Below, piece after piece: positions 42,901 to 49,406 of a stretch of DNA of 64,000 nucleotides. The position numbers and the translations under genes were made by a program. The first letter of the stretch is position 1. Each line of letters begins with the position of its first letter. Under the pieces are notes generated by a model. It searched no databases. It was not told where the DNA came from and saw only the letters and a program-made list of their open reading frames with translations. This DNA comes from Polyangium sp. 6x1 (GTDB taxonomy: Bacteria; Myxococcota_A; Polyangia; Polyangiales; Polyangiaceae): NCBI RefSeq assembly GCF_029946515.1, contig NZ_JARZHH010000002.1, positions 1 to 64,000 of the forward strand, written 5' to 3'.

Positions 42901-43655
42901 TCTCGGAGGCACGGCGGACGGCCGCGCCGCTGCCCAAGGACCATCCCGGCAGCGTGCACACGGGCGCTTCCACGCGCGAGATGAAGGGGTGGCTCGGCGA
43001 GGCCGAGGTGCGAAAGCTACGGCTCCTGGCCCGGGCCGAGGACGTCTCCATGGAGGACCTCCTGATGACGGCCCTCGCGCGCTCCTTCGCGGCGTGGACG
43101 GGGCAGCAGACGCTCCTCGTCGACCTCGTGCACAACGGTCGGACGATGAGCCTCGAAGGCGTGGATCTCTCGCGGACGGTCGGGTGGCTCGCGTATCTCT
43201 GCCCGGTGCTCCTCGACCTCCGTGGCGCGCCCGAAGGGCCGGCTGCTGCGCGCACGATTCGCGACCAGACCCAGAACGTCCCGAACCATGGTTTTCACTA
43301 TGGCCTCTTGCGTTACGTCAACGAGGATCCGGAGATCTCCGTGCCCATGCGCGCGGCGCCGCGCCCGGAGGTGTACTTCAATTATCGGGGTCAGCTCGAC
43401 GACGGGCCGCCGGCCGAGGTCGAACCTGGGCCGGACATGCCGTTCGTCCTGGAGCCCGACGTCCCGCGCCGGCACAGCCCGCGCGTGATCACGCGCCACC
43501 TCTTGCTCATCAACGCATGGACGCAGGGCGATCGCCTCGGACTCGAGTGGCTCTACAGCGAAGCCGTCCACCACAAGAGCACCATCGAAGCGCTGCAGGA
43601 GGGCATCTTCGGCGCACTCCGAGCCATGGTCGCGGATGTTCCCGATATGAGATGA
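36906..43655 (+). CDS. PKS KS-AT-KR-DH-ACP with terminal E-like C-family domain
   Basis: A 2249-aa protein. The KS has Cys191 in QTACSSSL, HGTAT and TNLGHLD. The AT has GHSIGE (Ser638) and HAFHSRMM (malonyl-CoA). The KR has TGGLGGIG (about 1158) and GQVDYAAANAF. A DH-like domain comes after the KR, not before it: HRIAGAAVLP (His about 1394), and HPALLDVATG, which keeps the Asp but lacks the Gln/His four residues later. The ACP has LGGDSMLAL (Ser about 1753). The last 450 residues form a condensation-superfamily domain of epimerase type (HHTAVDFFS about 1936, DLSRTVGW, FNYRGQ), but the usual EGHGR is replaced by VHNGR. The ATG has GAGGTGA 8 nt upstream and follows the NRPS stop by 8 nt. Confidence 0.9.
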   Translation: MGTQSSGGKDEERREAPENAIAVIGFSGRFPGARSTDEFWANLRDGVESIVVLRDDQLAAAGVPAALRSHPRYVKAAATLDDVDLFDAEFFGMTPREAEITDPQHRVFLECAWEALETAGHDPESSRGTVSVYATSGTNSYLLRNLLPNRRLLESIADMQLLAATEHDYVATRLAYKLNLTGPAINVQTACSSSLVAVHLACESLLNRECDLAIAGGATVGVPQAIGYLFQEGGVMSPDGHCRAFDAQGGGTVFGSGCGVVILKRLEDALADGDTIRALIRGSAINNDGSTKVGFTAPGVEGQARVISLAQAVADVHPESIGYIEAHGTATALGDLIEVSALTRVFRESTAKTGFCALGSVKTNLGHLDRTAGVAGLLKAILSLENEAIPASLHFREPNPRIDLANSPFFVNAERKPWPRGVAPRRAGVSSFGIGGTNAHVVLEEAPPPVKTTAPRQTQILTLSARTPGALSSAAQRLAEHIERHPEHDLADVAYTLHVGRRAFPHRAAIVCQDREGALRALRGEEGAPPLERALAGEHPIVFLFPGQGAQHVDMGRELYEREPVFRESLDRCVRRMAPELGLDLRRLLHPEARYREQAAAELTRTSLAQPALFAVEYALAQLWASWGIVPWGMFGHSIGEFVAACIAGVLSVEDAADLVVARGRLMQSAAPGVMLAVPLSEEALREDLGARLDIAAVNAPEMTVVSGPRAEIEALEARLSGRGVACRHLVTSHAFHSRMMDSVVEPFVERVRRVRLSPPNRRYVSGVTGTWIRPEEATDPAYWGRQLRAPVLFSAGLRSLFEERDALFLEVGPGRALSSLARRHGSGHETVTSLPAASGASSDAATVSDALRRLWLLGAKVDWNGYHANERRRRLPLPTYPFERQRFWIDAPKPGERDTSPDVAERFEGGRAELDAWFYLPSWRRTAPRASYRGAAPLRWLLIGEAAGLGGMLAERLREHGHRVILVRGQAASLAKVGEDVYEVASYRKEGYAELLGALRADGVFPDKLVHLRAATDEPALDSRLDEGVLDLVGLARALAASDTKMELDIVTNRAQRVGGEEEIHPEKALLLGPCKVIPREYPRIACRAVDIVRPRAGSAQEKALVEHLLAELAAPVTDTVVALRGADRFMQSLESVRMAAPPEPALRWRSRGVYLITGGLGGIGLTLARHLAEEVQARLVLVSRSALPARETWSAWVMSNPDDDTSRAIAAIEAIERAGGEVLLVRADVADRAQLEAAIAQAHERFGPLSGVVHAAGVAGGGIMELRTEEQIARVLAPKVRGAQNLAAALRDEPLDFLVLCASTVALLGWIGQVDYAAANAFLDAFADAQAASGGLPVVSIAWSGWSEVGMAARARRGQSAPELPFARAESSAPQDAIVTTLREDRDWVLAEHRIAGAAVLPGTAYLDMVAAAFWERARGELIELEEATFIAPLGVSARAEVQARVAFARQGDDFSFRVESARPGEGGVRWGEHARGVVRTRARVASRRLDLTGITARCGQALTPVQPGDRAGAITFGPRWRSITAVHVGDGEAIVRLELPEAFLDDLARHALHPALLDVATGLASAFLGEELYLPFAYGKVRIHGRLPRVVHSHVRSRAIGDIATFDVDIASEEGVVLVEIERFALRRVRAGARVVAREGTADVDPAAISPAEGVEAFRRILAYDVRRVAVSPVDLDAAIRSAHDMGSATQSASATPYAAPRAAHARPDLATPYAPPTTDVERRVAEAWQAALGIDRVGVNDDFQELGGDSMLALQVINRASSAGVRLTPLQFFENPTVARQAAAAGASAGPSTEGEAGGDVPLTPNQCESFDTYDPDRHLFTTSCLFRVHGELDPALLARAAREICDWHDALRLRSIHDASGWRQIVVPPGGDFASFVRIDLSSVAKAEQYDAVRAAAYELQGSLNVYDGPLFRVVYFDLGSAGPNRVWILAHHTAVDFFSMMILQDDLLTAYQQLRTGAALRLTPRTTSIKRYSEYLKVHAQSDEVRREAAYWLSEARRTAAPLPKDHPGSVHTGASTREMKGWLGEAEVRKLRLLARAEDVSMEDLLMTALARSFAAWTGQQTLLVDLVHNGRTMSLEGVDLSRTVGWLAYLCPVLLDLRGAPEGPAAARTIRDQTQNVPNHGFHYGLLRYVNEDPEISVPMRAAPRPEVYFNYRGQLDDGPPAEVEPGPDMPFVLEPDVPRRHSPRVITRHLLLINAWTQGDRLGLEWLYSEAVHHKSTIEALQEGIFGALRAMVADVPDMR

Positions 43656-43735
43656 CGTGCGGGACAAGCGCAACGTCTGCTCGAATTGCGCAATGCGCGG
43701 CACATCGAAGCTGCCCAGGGCGCAGCGTCCCTACG

Positions 43736-43751
43736 TGGCACACATTGTGCC
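43736..43751 (+). promoter_or_regulatory. Sigma-54-like promoter of the heptose operon
   Basis: TGGCACACATTGTGCC has a perfect -24 half (TGGCAC) and GTGC instead of TTGC at -12, with the GG/GC spacing of 10 nt kept. The same bases form a palindrome GGCACA-CAT-TGTGCC, so a repressor or activator operator is an alternative reading. It lies about 40 nt before the GTG of the kinase gene. A five-codon frame (43778-43795, M-R-K-S-R) ends across that GTG. Confidence 0.45.
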
Positions 43752-43791
43752 GTGATTTCCGAAGGCGAGCGGGTCAGATGAGGAAGAGCCG

Positions 43792-44826
43792 GTGATCGTC
43801 GCAAAAGCACCATGTAGAATCAGCTTCGCTGGCGGCGGCTCGGACCTCCCTTCCTACTACGTGAGGAGCCCGGGCGCCGTCCTGTCGACGACCATCGACA
43901 AGTACACGAGGGTCTCGATCCGCGCGCTTGCGTCGAGCAGCGACATCTCGCTCGCGTATCCGGAAGAGGAGCGGGAGCGCGTGGCTTCCGCGTCCAGCAT
44001 CCGGCACCCGATCTTTCGTGCCGTGTGCTCCGAGCTCCTGCCGCAGGGGGGCGTGGAGATCGTGTCCACGTCAGACGTGCCGAACGGTACAGGCCTTGCT
44101 TCCTCCAGCTCTTTCACCGTGGCCCTGCTGGCAGCGATCCGAGCCTACCGAAGCGAGACCGTCTCCCGCGAGGAGCTGGCGGCGGAGGCATGTCACGTCG
44201 AGATCACGCGCCTCGGCAACCCGATTGGCAAGCAGGATCAGTATGCGGCGGCGTTCGGTGGGCTGAACTTTATCGAGTTTGCGTCTGACCACACGGTCCG
44301 GGTGACGCCGCTCGCGCTCCCCGCGAGCGTTGCCCGGACCCTCGAGCAATCGCTGCTCCTTTTTTATGTTGGCAATACCCGCCGCTCGGGAGACATCCTG
44401 AGCGATCAAGAGAAAGCGGTTGCCTCCGACGACGCGAAGTTTCAGACCGTCACCCGGATGGTCGGGCTTGCCCATCAACAACGTGAAGCGCTCCTTTCCC
44501 ACGACCTCGGGGCGTTCGCGCGTGTCATGGATGAGGGCTGGCGCCTCAAGCGCTCCCTCTCGTCGAAGATCACGAACGCCGCCATCGACGGCTACTACAC
44601 GCGAGCGCTCCAGCACGGCGCCCTGGGCGGCAAGCTGCTCGGCGCCGGCGGGGGAGGCTTCCTCCTCGTGTACTGCGAGCTCGAGCATCAGGAGCGGCTG
44701 CGCCGCGCCCTGTCCGATCTGCCCGAGATGCCGTTCGGTTTCATTTCAAGCGGGGCGCAGCTCGTCAGCGCCGAAGACTTCGAGACAGCCGCCGGGACGA
44801 AAGATGCCAGGAGAGCTTATCCATGA
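43792..44826 (+). CDS. hddA: D-glycero-D-manno-heptose 7-phosphate kinase (GHMP)
   Basis: A 344-aa GHMP-family kinase. Motif 1 is KAPCRISFAGGGSDLPSYY, the form typical of HddA-type sugar kinases. Motif 2, the phosphate loop, is PNGTGLASSSSFTVALL (about residue 98). Motif 3 is GGKLLGAGGGGFLLVY (about 283). HddA phosphorylates heptose 7-phosphate at C1 on the way to GDP-D-glycero-alpha-D-manno-heptose. The neighbouring gmhA and GmhB-like genes support this over related kinases such as fucokinase or mevalonate kinase. It starts at GTG with AGGA 7 nt upstream. Its stop overlaps the gmhA start (ATGA). Whether the heptose goes to envelope glycans or to the NRPS/PKS product cannot be told. Confidence 0.85.
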   Translation: MIVAKAPCRISFAGGGSDLPSYYVRSPGAVLSTTIDKYTRVSIRALASSSDISLAYPEEERERVASASSIRHPIFRAVCSELLPQGGVEIVSTSDVPNGTGLASSSSFTVALLAAIRAYRSETVSREELAAEACHVEITRLGNPIGKQDQYAAAFGGLNFIEFASDHTVRVTPLALPASVARTLEQSLLLFYVGNTRRSGDILSDQEKAVASDDAKFQTVTRMVGLAHQQREALLSHDLGAFARVMDEGWRLKRSLSSKITNAAIDGYYTRALQHGALGGKLLGAGGGGFLLVYCELEHQERLRRALSDLPEMPFGFISSGAQLVSAEDFETAAGTKDARRAYP

Positions 44827-45422
44827 TGGAACATACCTTGATGCCAAATAGCTTACCCGTGGTCGAGGACAACCTCGTACGAAAATACATCAATGGCGTC
44901 GTCGAGGTCCTGCAGGCGCTCGACACGCGCGAGGTGCGCGCCTTCGTCACCGTGCTGCGGCGCGCCCGCGACGAGGGTCGGCAGATCTTCATCTTCGGCA
45001 ACGGCGGCTCCGCGTCGACGGCCTCGCATTTCGCGGCCGACCTCAACAAGGGCGCGAGCTACGGGCGGACCCGGCGGTTCAAGATGATCTGCCTGAACGA
45101 CAACATGGCGACGCTGACGGCGTACGCGAACGACGTCTCGTACAACGACATCTTCGTCGAGCCGCTCCGGAACCTGATGAACCCCGGGGACGTGGTCATC
45201 GGCATCTCCGGCAGCGGCAATTCCGAGAACGTGCTCCGCGCGATTCGATACGCGAACGAGCGAGACGCTGTGACCGTCGGCCTTTGTGGCTACCGCGAGG
45301 GCAAGCTCGCGTCGCTCGTCCACGTCCCCGTGCGCGCGAACGTGAACGACATGCAGCAGGCGGAAGACGTCCACCTCGTGATCGGGCACATCGTTTCGCG
45401 TGCGCTCTGCGAGGACGCATGA
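44823..45422 (+). CDS. gmhA: Phosphoheptose isomerase
   Basis: A 199-aa SIS-domain protein. The phosphate-binding segments are FIFGNGGSASTASHFAADL (about residues 57-75) and ISGSGNSENVLRAI (about 124-137). The Glu/His pair for isomerisation fits QQAEDVHLVIGH near the end. GmhA converts sedoheptulose 7-phosphate to D-glycero-D-manno-heptose 7-phosphate, the substrate of the kinase encoded just upstream. Length is normal for the family. It is translationally coupled to hddA by ATGA and separated from the next gene by 53 nt. Confidence 0.92.
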   Translation: MMEHTLMPNSLPVVEDNLVRKYINGVVEVLQALDTREVRAFVTVLRRARDEGRQIFIFGNGGSASTASHFAADLNKGASYGRTRRFKMICLNDNMATLTAYANDVSYNDIFVEPLRNLMNPGDVVIGISGSGNSENVLRAIRYANERDAVTVGLCGYREGKLASLVHVPVRANVNDMQQAEDVHLVIGHIVSRALCEDA

Positions 45423-45475
45423 GGTGTCCGGCCGGGCTGGCAGCCCGTAGCGAGACCGGCGCCTAGGAAGATCTC

Positions 45476-47608
45476 ATGCACGAGACGTTCGAGAGCGGCC
45501 ATTTCGCACAGCGCCTCCGGGAGTTGCGCCAGGTGCTGGGCGACGATCCCGTCGTGGTCGGGCCGTACGAATTCCGCAGCGCATCGGGCGATTTCGTCCG
45601 CCGGGCGCGGGGGCCGGGCCTCGAGGGCTTTTTTTATACCAAGCTCGAGCTCGAGCGTGAGGGCCACGGCGACGTGGTCCTCGCGCAACAGCCTTCCTAC
45701 GGCGGCTATTTCCACGCGCTCCTCTCCCCGTTCGCGTGGACCAGGCCGCTCGAGGAAGCGCTGCGCGTGGCGCTCTCGTCAGACGGCCCTCCGCGAGCCC
45801 GCAATGCGCAGCTCGACGCGCTCCTCGTGCGAGAGATCGGGGCCATGCGCGAGGAGCTTCGGCGCCTCGACCCGTCCTTGTGGATCCGCGAGGCGGGGAT
45901 CTACGTGATCCTCGCCCGCGCGTACAACCGGCTCCGGCCAGGTCGCTCGTTCTTCGACTCGCTCGACGACGACGAGCTATGTCGTATCCGCGAGCGGACC
46001 GCCTGCAATACGATCTGGCTCCTCGACATTTTCGAGATTGGCGCGATCAACCGGTGGGGCACGGGCGGCGGCTCGCCCTATTCGCTCCGAGGTTACCGGA
46101 TCAAGGAGGAGCTCGGCGGCGTGGAGGGCTTCGCGCGCTTCGTCGCGCGCGCGCGCGGCGCGGGCTTCGAGGTCGGGGTCGACGAGGTCACGAACCATGT
46201 CTCGCTCGATTCGGACCAGGTGACGACCTATCCGGAGTCGGTCATTCACATCGTGCCCCCGCAACCCGCGGAGCACGAGGATCGAGAAGCTTACCGGCGC
46301 CGCATCCTCGGCCCGGTGCCATTCCGCGGAAAGGACCGCGTCTTCTGGCTCGTCCATACCGAGCGTTATCCGGAGGGCGGCCGCAGGGTGCCCAAATGGA
46401 TCCTGGTCCACCATCCCTTTCCGGACATCGAGGACATCTGGACGGACATGGCGCAGCGGGACTTCAGCTGCCCCATCACCCGAGAATGGGAGCTCGGCGA
46501 GGTGCGGCGCCTCGTCCAGGATCTCGGCGTCAGGCTCGTGCGCCGCGACATGGCCTACGAGGTCCTGAACGGCCGCTATTACAAGCGCTGGCACCGCGCC
46601 CTCGTGGCCGAGCGCGAGCGCGCGGGCGCGGCGTGGCTCCGCGCAGAATACGATCGCCTCCTCGTCGGCTTCGAGGCGCGCTGGAGGGCCCTCTCCGGGC
46701 GGGAGCTGCTCCAGGAGGCCCGGGAGGTGATGCGGCGCGCCGATCCTGCGGCGACGACGATCGAGGAGGCCTACGCCAATTTCGCCGATCTCAATCGGAC
46801 GGGCGCCGGCGCCGTGTACAACAAGGTCGGCCTCTATGACGCCCAGGTCAGCCGCGACGCCCGACGGATCCGAGCGGAGCTCCGGAACGTCGCCTTCCGG
46901 ATCTGGCAGGTCGGCGGGGCGGGGCTGCTCAATTTCATCGGCACGCACGACGGCGGCGAGGGAAACCCCGTGGACAAATTCGGCATTCACGTCGGGGCGG
47001 CGGCCATCCATGCGCTGATGTTCCGGCCGGTCCTCGTCTACAACGGGCTCGAGCAAGGCGTCGGGCAGAAACAAAACATCATCGCCGACCTCTCCCGCTC
47101 GATCGACACCGACAAGGCCATTCCGTTCGACATTCCGGCCCGGATCGACTGGACCCAGAGCAATCCCGCGCTCGGCGACTATTTCAAGCTGGTCCTGTCG
47201 AAGGGCGTCGAGCACCGCGCCCTTTTCCGCGACGGGGCCATCCAGGTCCACGAGCCTTTCGAAGAGACCCCGCTCGTCGTGTGGTCCGCTGGCCGCGTGA
47301 AGCCCGATGGGTCGCGCGAGGCCATCCTCGCGGCGGCAAACTACGCGGGCGGTCGGGCGCGCGCCTCGTTCCGCATGGGAAGCCCGATTCTCGAGGCGTT
47401 TGGGGCCTTCGCGCCGCGGCCGGGGCATACGTACCTCTTTCGGGACGTCCTTCGGCGGGGCTCCGATGGGCGCCCCTCGGTCTTCACGTATGAAGGCACC
47501 GATCTCCTCGAACGCGGCCTGCTCCTCGAGCTCGGCGTCGGCGAAGTGCGTTTCTACGAAATCGAGGAGCGCGCGGAGCGCCTCCCGGATGGCGAGGCGC
47601 GCGCGTGA
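45476..47608 (+). CDS. Divergent GH13 (alpha-amylase) family protein
   Basis: A 710-aa protein with a recognisable but divergent alpha-amylase barrel. Region I is DEVTNHVSLDS (about 235-245, D-x-x-x-N-H). The segment before it, WLLDIFEIG...GSPYSLRGYRI, is GH13-like. A nucleophile Asp is plausible in VRRDMAYEVL (about 359). Region IV, usually N-H-D, reads GTHDGGEGN (about 489). I cannot find a clear acid/base Glu. It may be a glucanotransferase or phosphorylase-like enzyme, or a non-catalytic relative. It lies between gmhA and the heptose fusion gene, and its stop overlaps the next start (GTGA), so it belongs to the same operon as the heptose genes and probably handles a related sugar or glycan. 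Confidence 0.6.
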   Translation: MHETFESGHFAQRLRELRQVLGDDPVVVGPYEFRSASGDFVRRARGPGLEGFFYTKLELEREGHGDVVLAQQPSYGGYFHALLSPFAWTRPLEEALRVALSSDGPPRARNAQLDALLVREIGAMREELRRLDPSLWIREAGIYVILARAYNRLRPGRSFFDSLDDDELCRIRERTACNTIWLLDIFEIGAINRWGTGGGSPYSLRGYRIKEELGGVEGFARFVARARGAGFEVGVDEVTNHVSLDSDQVTTYPESVIHIVPPQPAEHEDREAYRRRILGPVPFRGKDRVFWLVHTERYPEGGRRVPKWILVHHPFPDIEDIWTDMAQRDFSCPITREWELGEVRRLVQDLGVRLVRRDMAYEVLNGRYYKRWHRALVAERERAGAAWLRAEYDRLLVGFEARWRALSGRELLQEAREVMRRADPAATTIEEAYANFADLNRTGAGAVYNKVGLYDAQVSRDARRIRAELRNVAFRIWQVGGAGLLNFIGTHDGGEGNPVDKFGIHVGAAAIHALMFRPVLVYNGLEQGVGQKQNIIADLSRSIDTDKAIPFDIPARIDWTQSNPALGDYFKLVLSKGVEHRALFRDGAIQVHEPFEETPLVVWSAGRVKPDGSREAILAAANYAGGRARASFRMGSPILEAFGAFAPRPGHTYLFRDVLRRGSDGRPSVFTYEGTDLLERGLLLELGVGEVRFYEIEERAERLPDGEARA

Positions 47609-49383
47609 AAGCAGCGATCATCGCGGGCGGCTTCGGCACACGGATTCGCAGCGTCACGGGGGATCTCGTCCCGAAGGCGCTCATGTCCATCGACGGCGCT
47701 CCCCTCCTTGCGCATCACCTCCGGCTCCTCGCGGGGGTCGGCATTCGCGACGTCGCCATCATGGCCGGCCACCTCGCCGAGAAGCTGGTCGACGCGGTCG
47801 CTCCGCATCTCGACACGCTGGGCATGAACGGGCGCTTTTTCGTCGAGACCTCGCCGCGCGGGACGGCAGGTTGCCTCTCGGCGGCGAGGGATTTTCTGGG
47901 CGCGGAGGCCTTTCTGGTCCTCTATGGCGACATGTATGCCGAGCTCGACCTCGCGCGCCTCCTTCGCTTTCACGAGCATCACGGCGGATGTGCGACCCTC
48001 GTCGCTCGCCCCAACGATCACCCGTCGGACTCCGATCTCCTGAAGGTGGACGACGAAGGGCGGGTCACCGCGCTCCTCCCCAAGCGGAGCCGGCCGGCCG
48101 GGTTTTACCAGAACCTCGTGCCCTCGGCCCTCTACGTGCTTTCGCCTTCGGTCTTCGAATGCATCGACGACGCGGCCAAGCAGGACTTCATGCACGACGT
48201 CTTCCCGAAGCTCCTCGGCAGCGGGCGGCGCGTCTTCGCGTATCGGACCACGGAGTACCTGCGGGACATCGGCACGCCGGAGGGATATCGAAAGGCGCAG
48301 GAGGACATCGCCTCGGGCCTGCCTCTGCGGCGGCACGCGCGCTCGCCTCGACCCACCGTCTTTCTCGATCGCGACGGTGTCCTCAACGCGGCGCTCGGAG
48401 GGCACGGGGTCCTCTCCGCCGACGAGCTCTCGCTCCTCGAGCGCGCCGCGAGCGCTGTTCGTCTCGCCAACCAGCGAGGCCACCTGGCGGTTGTCGTGAC
48501 CAACCAGCCGCAGGTCGCCAAGGGCATGACCAGCATCGAGGAGCTCGACCGGATCCACGCCAGGCTGGAGACCGAGCTCGGGCAGGCAGGGGCGTTCCTC
48601 GATCGTATCTATTCTTGTCCCCATCACCCCGAGCGTGGTTTCGAGGGCGAGCGCCCCGAATACAAGATCACGTGCGCGTGCCGCAAGCCCCTCGCGGGGA
48701 TGCTCGAGCGGGCCGCAAAGGAGCTGCCCATCGACGCCGCGCGCTCGGTGATGGTCGGCGATCGCGGGGTCGACATGGCCGCGGCGCGCGCCTTCGGGAT
48801 CACGGCCATCGGCGTGCGGACAGGTCACGGGTGCCGGCAGGCGGAGGGGGAAGGTCGCCCCGATCTCCTCGTCGACGACGTGTTCGACGCCGTCGATGTC
48901 GCGACGAGCGAAGAGCGCAAAACGCTGGCGGCATGCGCGCGCATCGAAGACCTCGTCTCGCGCCCCCGCGGCGCGCCGCTCGTCGTGGGCATCGGTGGTC
49001 GCGCGCGGAGCGGCAAATCCGTTTTTGCGTTCACGCTCGCGGAGCGCCTCCGCCGGCAGGGCCGCGTCGTCGCCCGGATCTCGCTCGACGAAAACGTCAC
49101 AGGCGAAGAACCCTCGTTGCGCCCCGAGATCGTCGAGGCGCTCGCGCAAGAGCACGCGAATGCGGACGTCGTGCTCGTCGAAGGCCGCCTCGCGCTGCAC
49201 CCCGTGATACGCGAGCGTTTCGACCTCCGGATCCTCGTCACGTGTTCGGGCACGACCGCCGAGAGGCGGCTCGGCAACCTCCTCGCGTGGCAGGGCAAAG
49301 ACGTGACCACGGCTCCCGTACGCGACGACGCCGTGCACGCGACGGAAATGCATTGCGCTGATCTCGTGATCGAATCGGATTGA
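47605..49383 (+). CDS. Fusion: sugar-1-P nucleotidyltransferase, GmhB-type phosphatase, P-loop kinase-like
   Basis: A 592-aa three-domain protein. Residues 1 to about 240 are a nucleotidyltransferase (AAIIAGGFGTRIRSVTGDLVPKAL, then LVLYGDMY), like HddC or mannose-1-phosphate guanylyltransferases. Residues about 250-430 are a HAD phosphatase of GmhB type (FLDRDGVLN; zinc loop CPHHPERG...CACRKP; GDRGVDMAAA), which removes the C7 phosphate of heptose bisphosphate. The C-terminal 130 residues have a P-loop GGRARSGKS (about 465) and resemble uridine-kinase folds; their role is not clear. The first two activities complete the GDP-heptose (or ADP-heptose) route with the adjacent kinase and isomerase. 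The GTG start overlaps the previous stop. Confidence 0.85.
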   Translation: MKAAIIAGGFGTRIRSVTGDLVPKALMSIDGAPLLAHHLRLLAGVGIRDVAIMAGHLAEKLVDAVAPHLDTLGMNGRFFVETSPRGTAGCLSAARDFLGAEAFLVLYGDMYAELDLARLLRFHEHHGGCATLVARPNDHPSDSDLLKVDDEGRVTALLPKRSRPAGFYQNLVPSALYVLSPSVFECIDDAAKQDFMHDVFPKLLGSGRRVFAYRTTEYLRDIGTPEGYRKAQEDIASGLPLRRHARSPRPTVFLDRDGVLNAALGGHGVLSADELSLLERAASAVRLANQRGHLAVVVTNQPQVAKGMTSIEELDRIHARLETELGQAGAFLDRIYSCPHHPERGFEGERPEYKITCACRKPLAGMLERAAKELPIDAARSVMVGDRGVDMAAARAFGITAIGVRTGHGCRQAEGEGRPDLLVDDVFDAVDVATSEERKTLAACARIEDLVSRPRGAPLVVGIGGRARSGKSVFAFTLAERLRRQGRVVARISLDENVTGEEPSLRPEIVEALAQEHANADVVLVEGRLALHPVIRERFDLRILVTCSGTTAERRLGNLLAWQGKDVTTAPVRDDAVHATEMHCADLVIESD

Positions 49384-49406
49384 AAGGGACGCCCGGACCA
49401 CCCCTC

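Noticed and set aside
42310-43655. Functional epimerisation domain at the end of the KS-AT-KR-DH-ACP protein
   Set aside because: The fold markers fit, but the catalytic Glu of EGHGR is Val and the domain follows a polyketide ACP without an amino acid to epimerise.
43778-43795. Leader peptide gene M-R-K-S-R overlapping the hddA start
   Set aside because: The five-codon frame overlaps the GTG start, but it is the kinase ribosome-binding region itself (AGGAAGAG) and has no attenuator hairpin; most likely chance.
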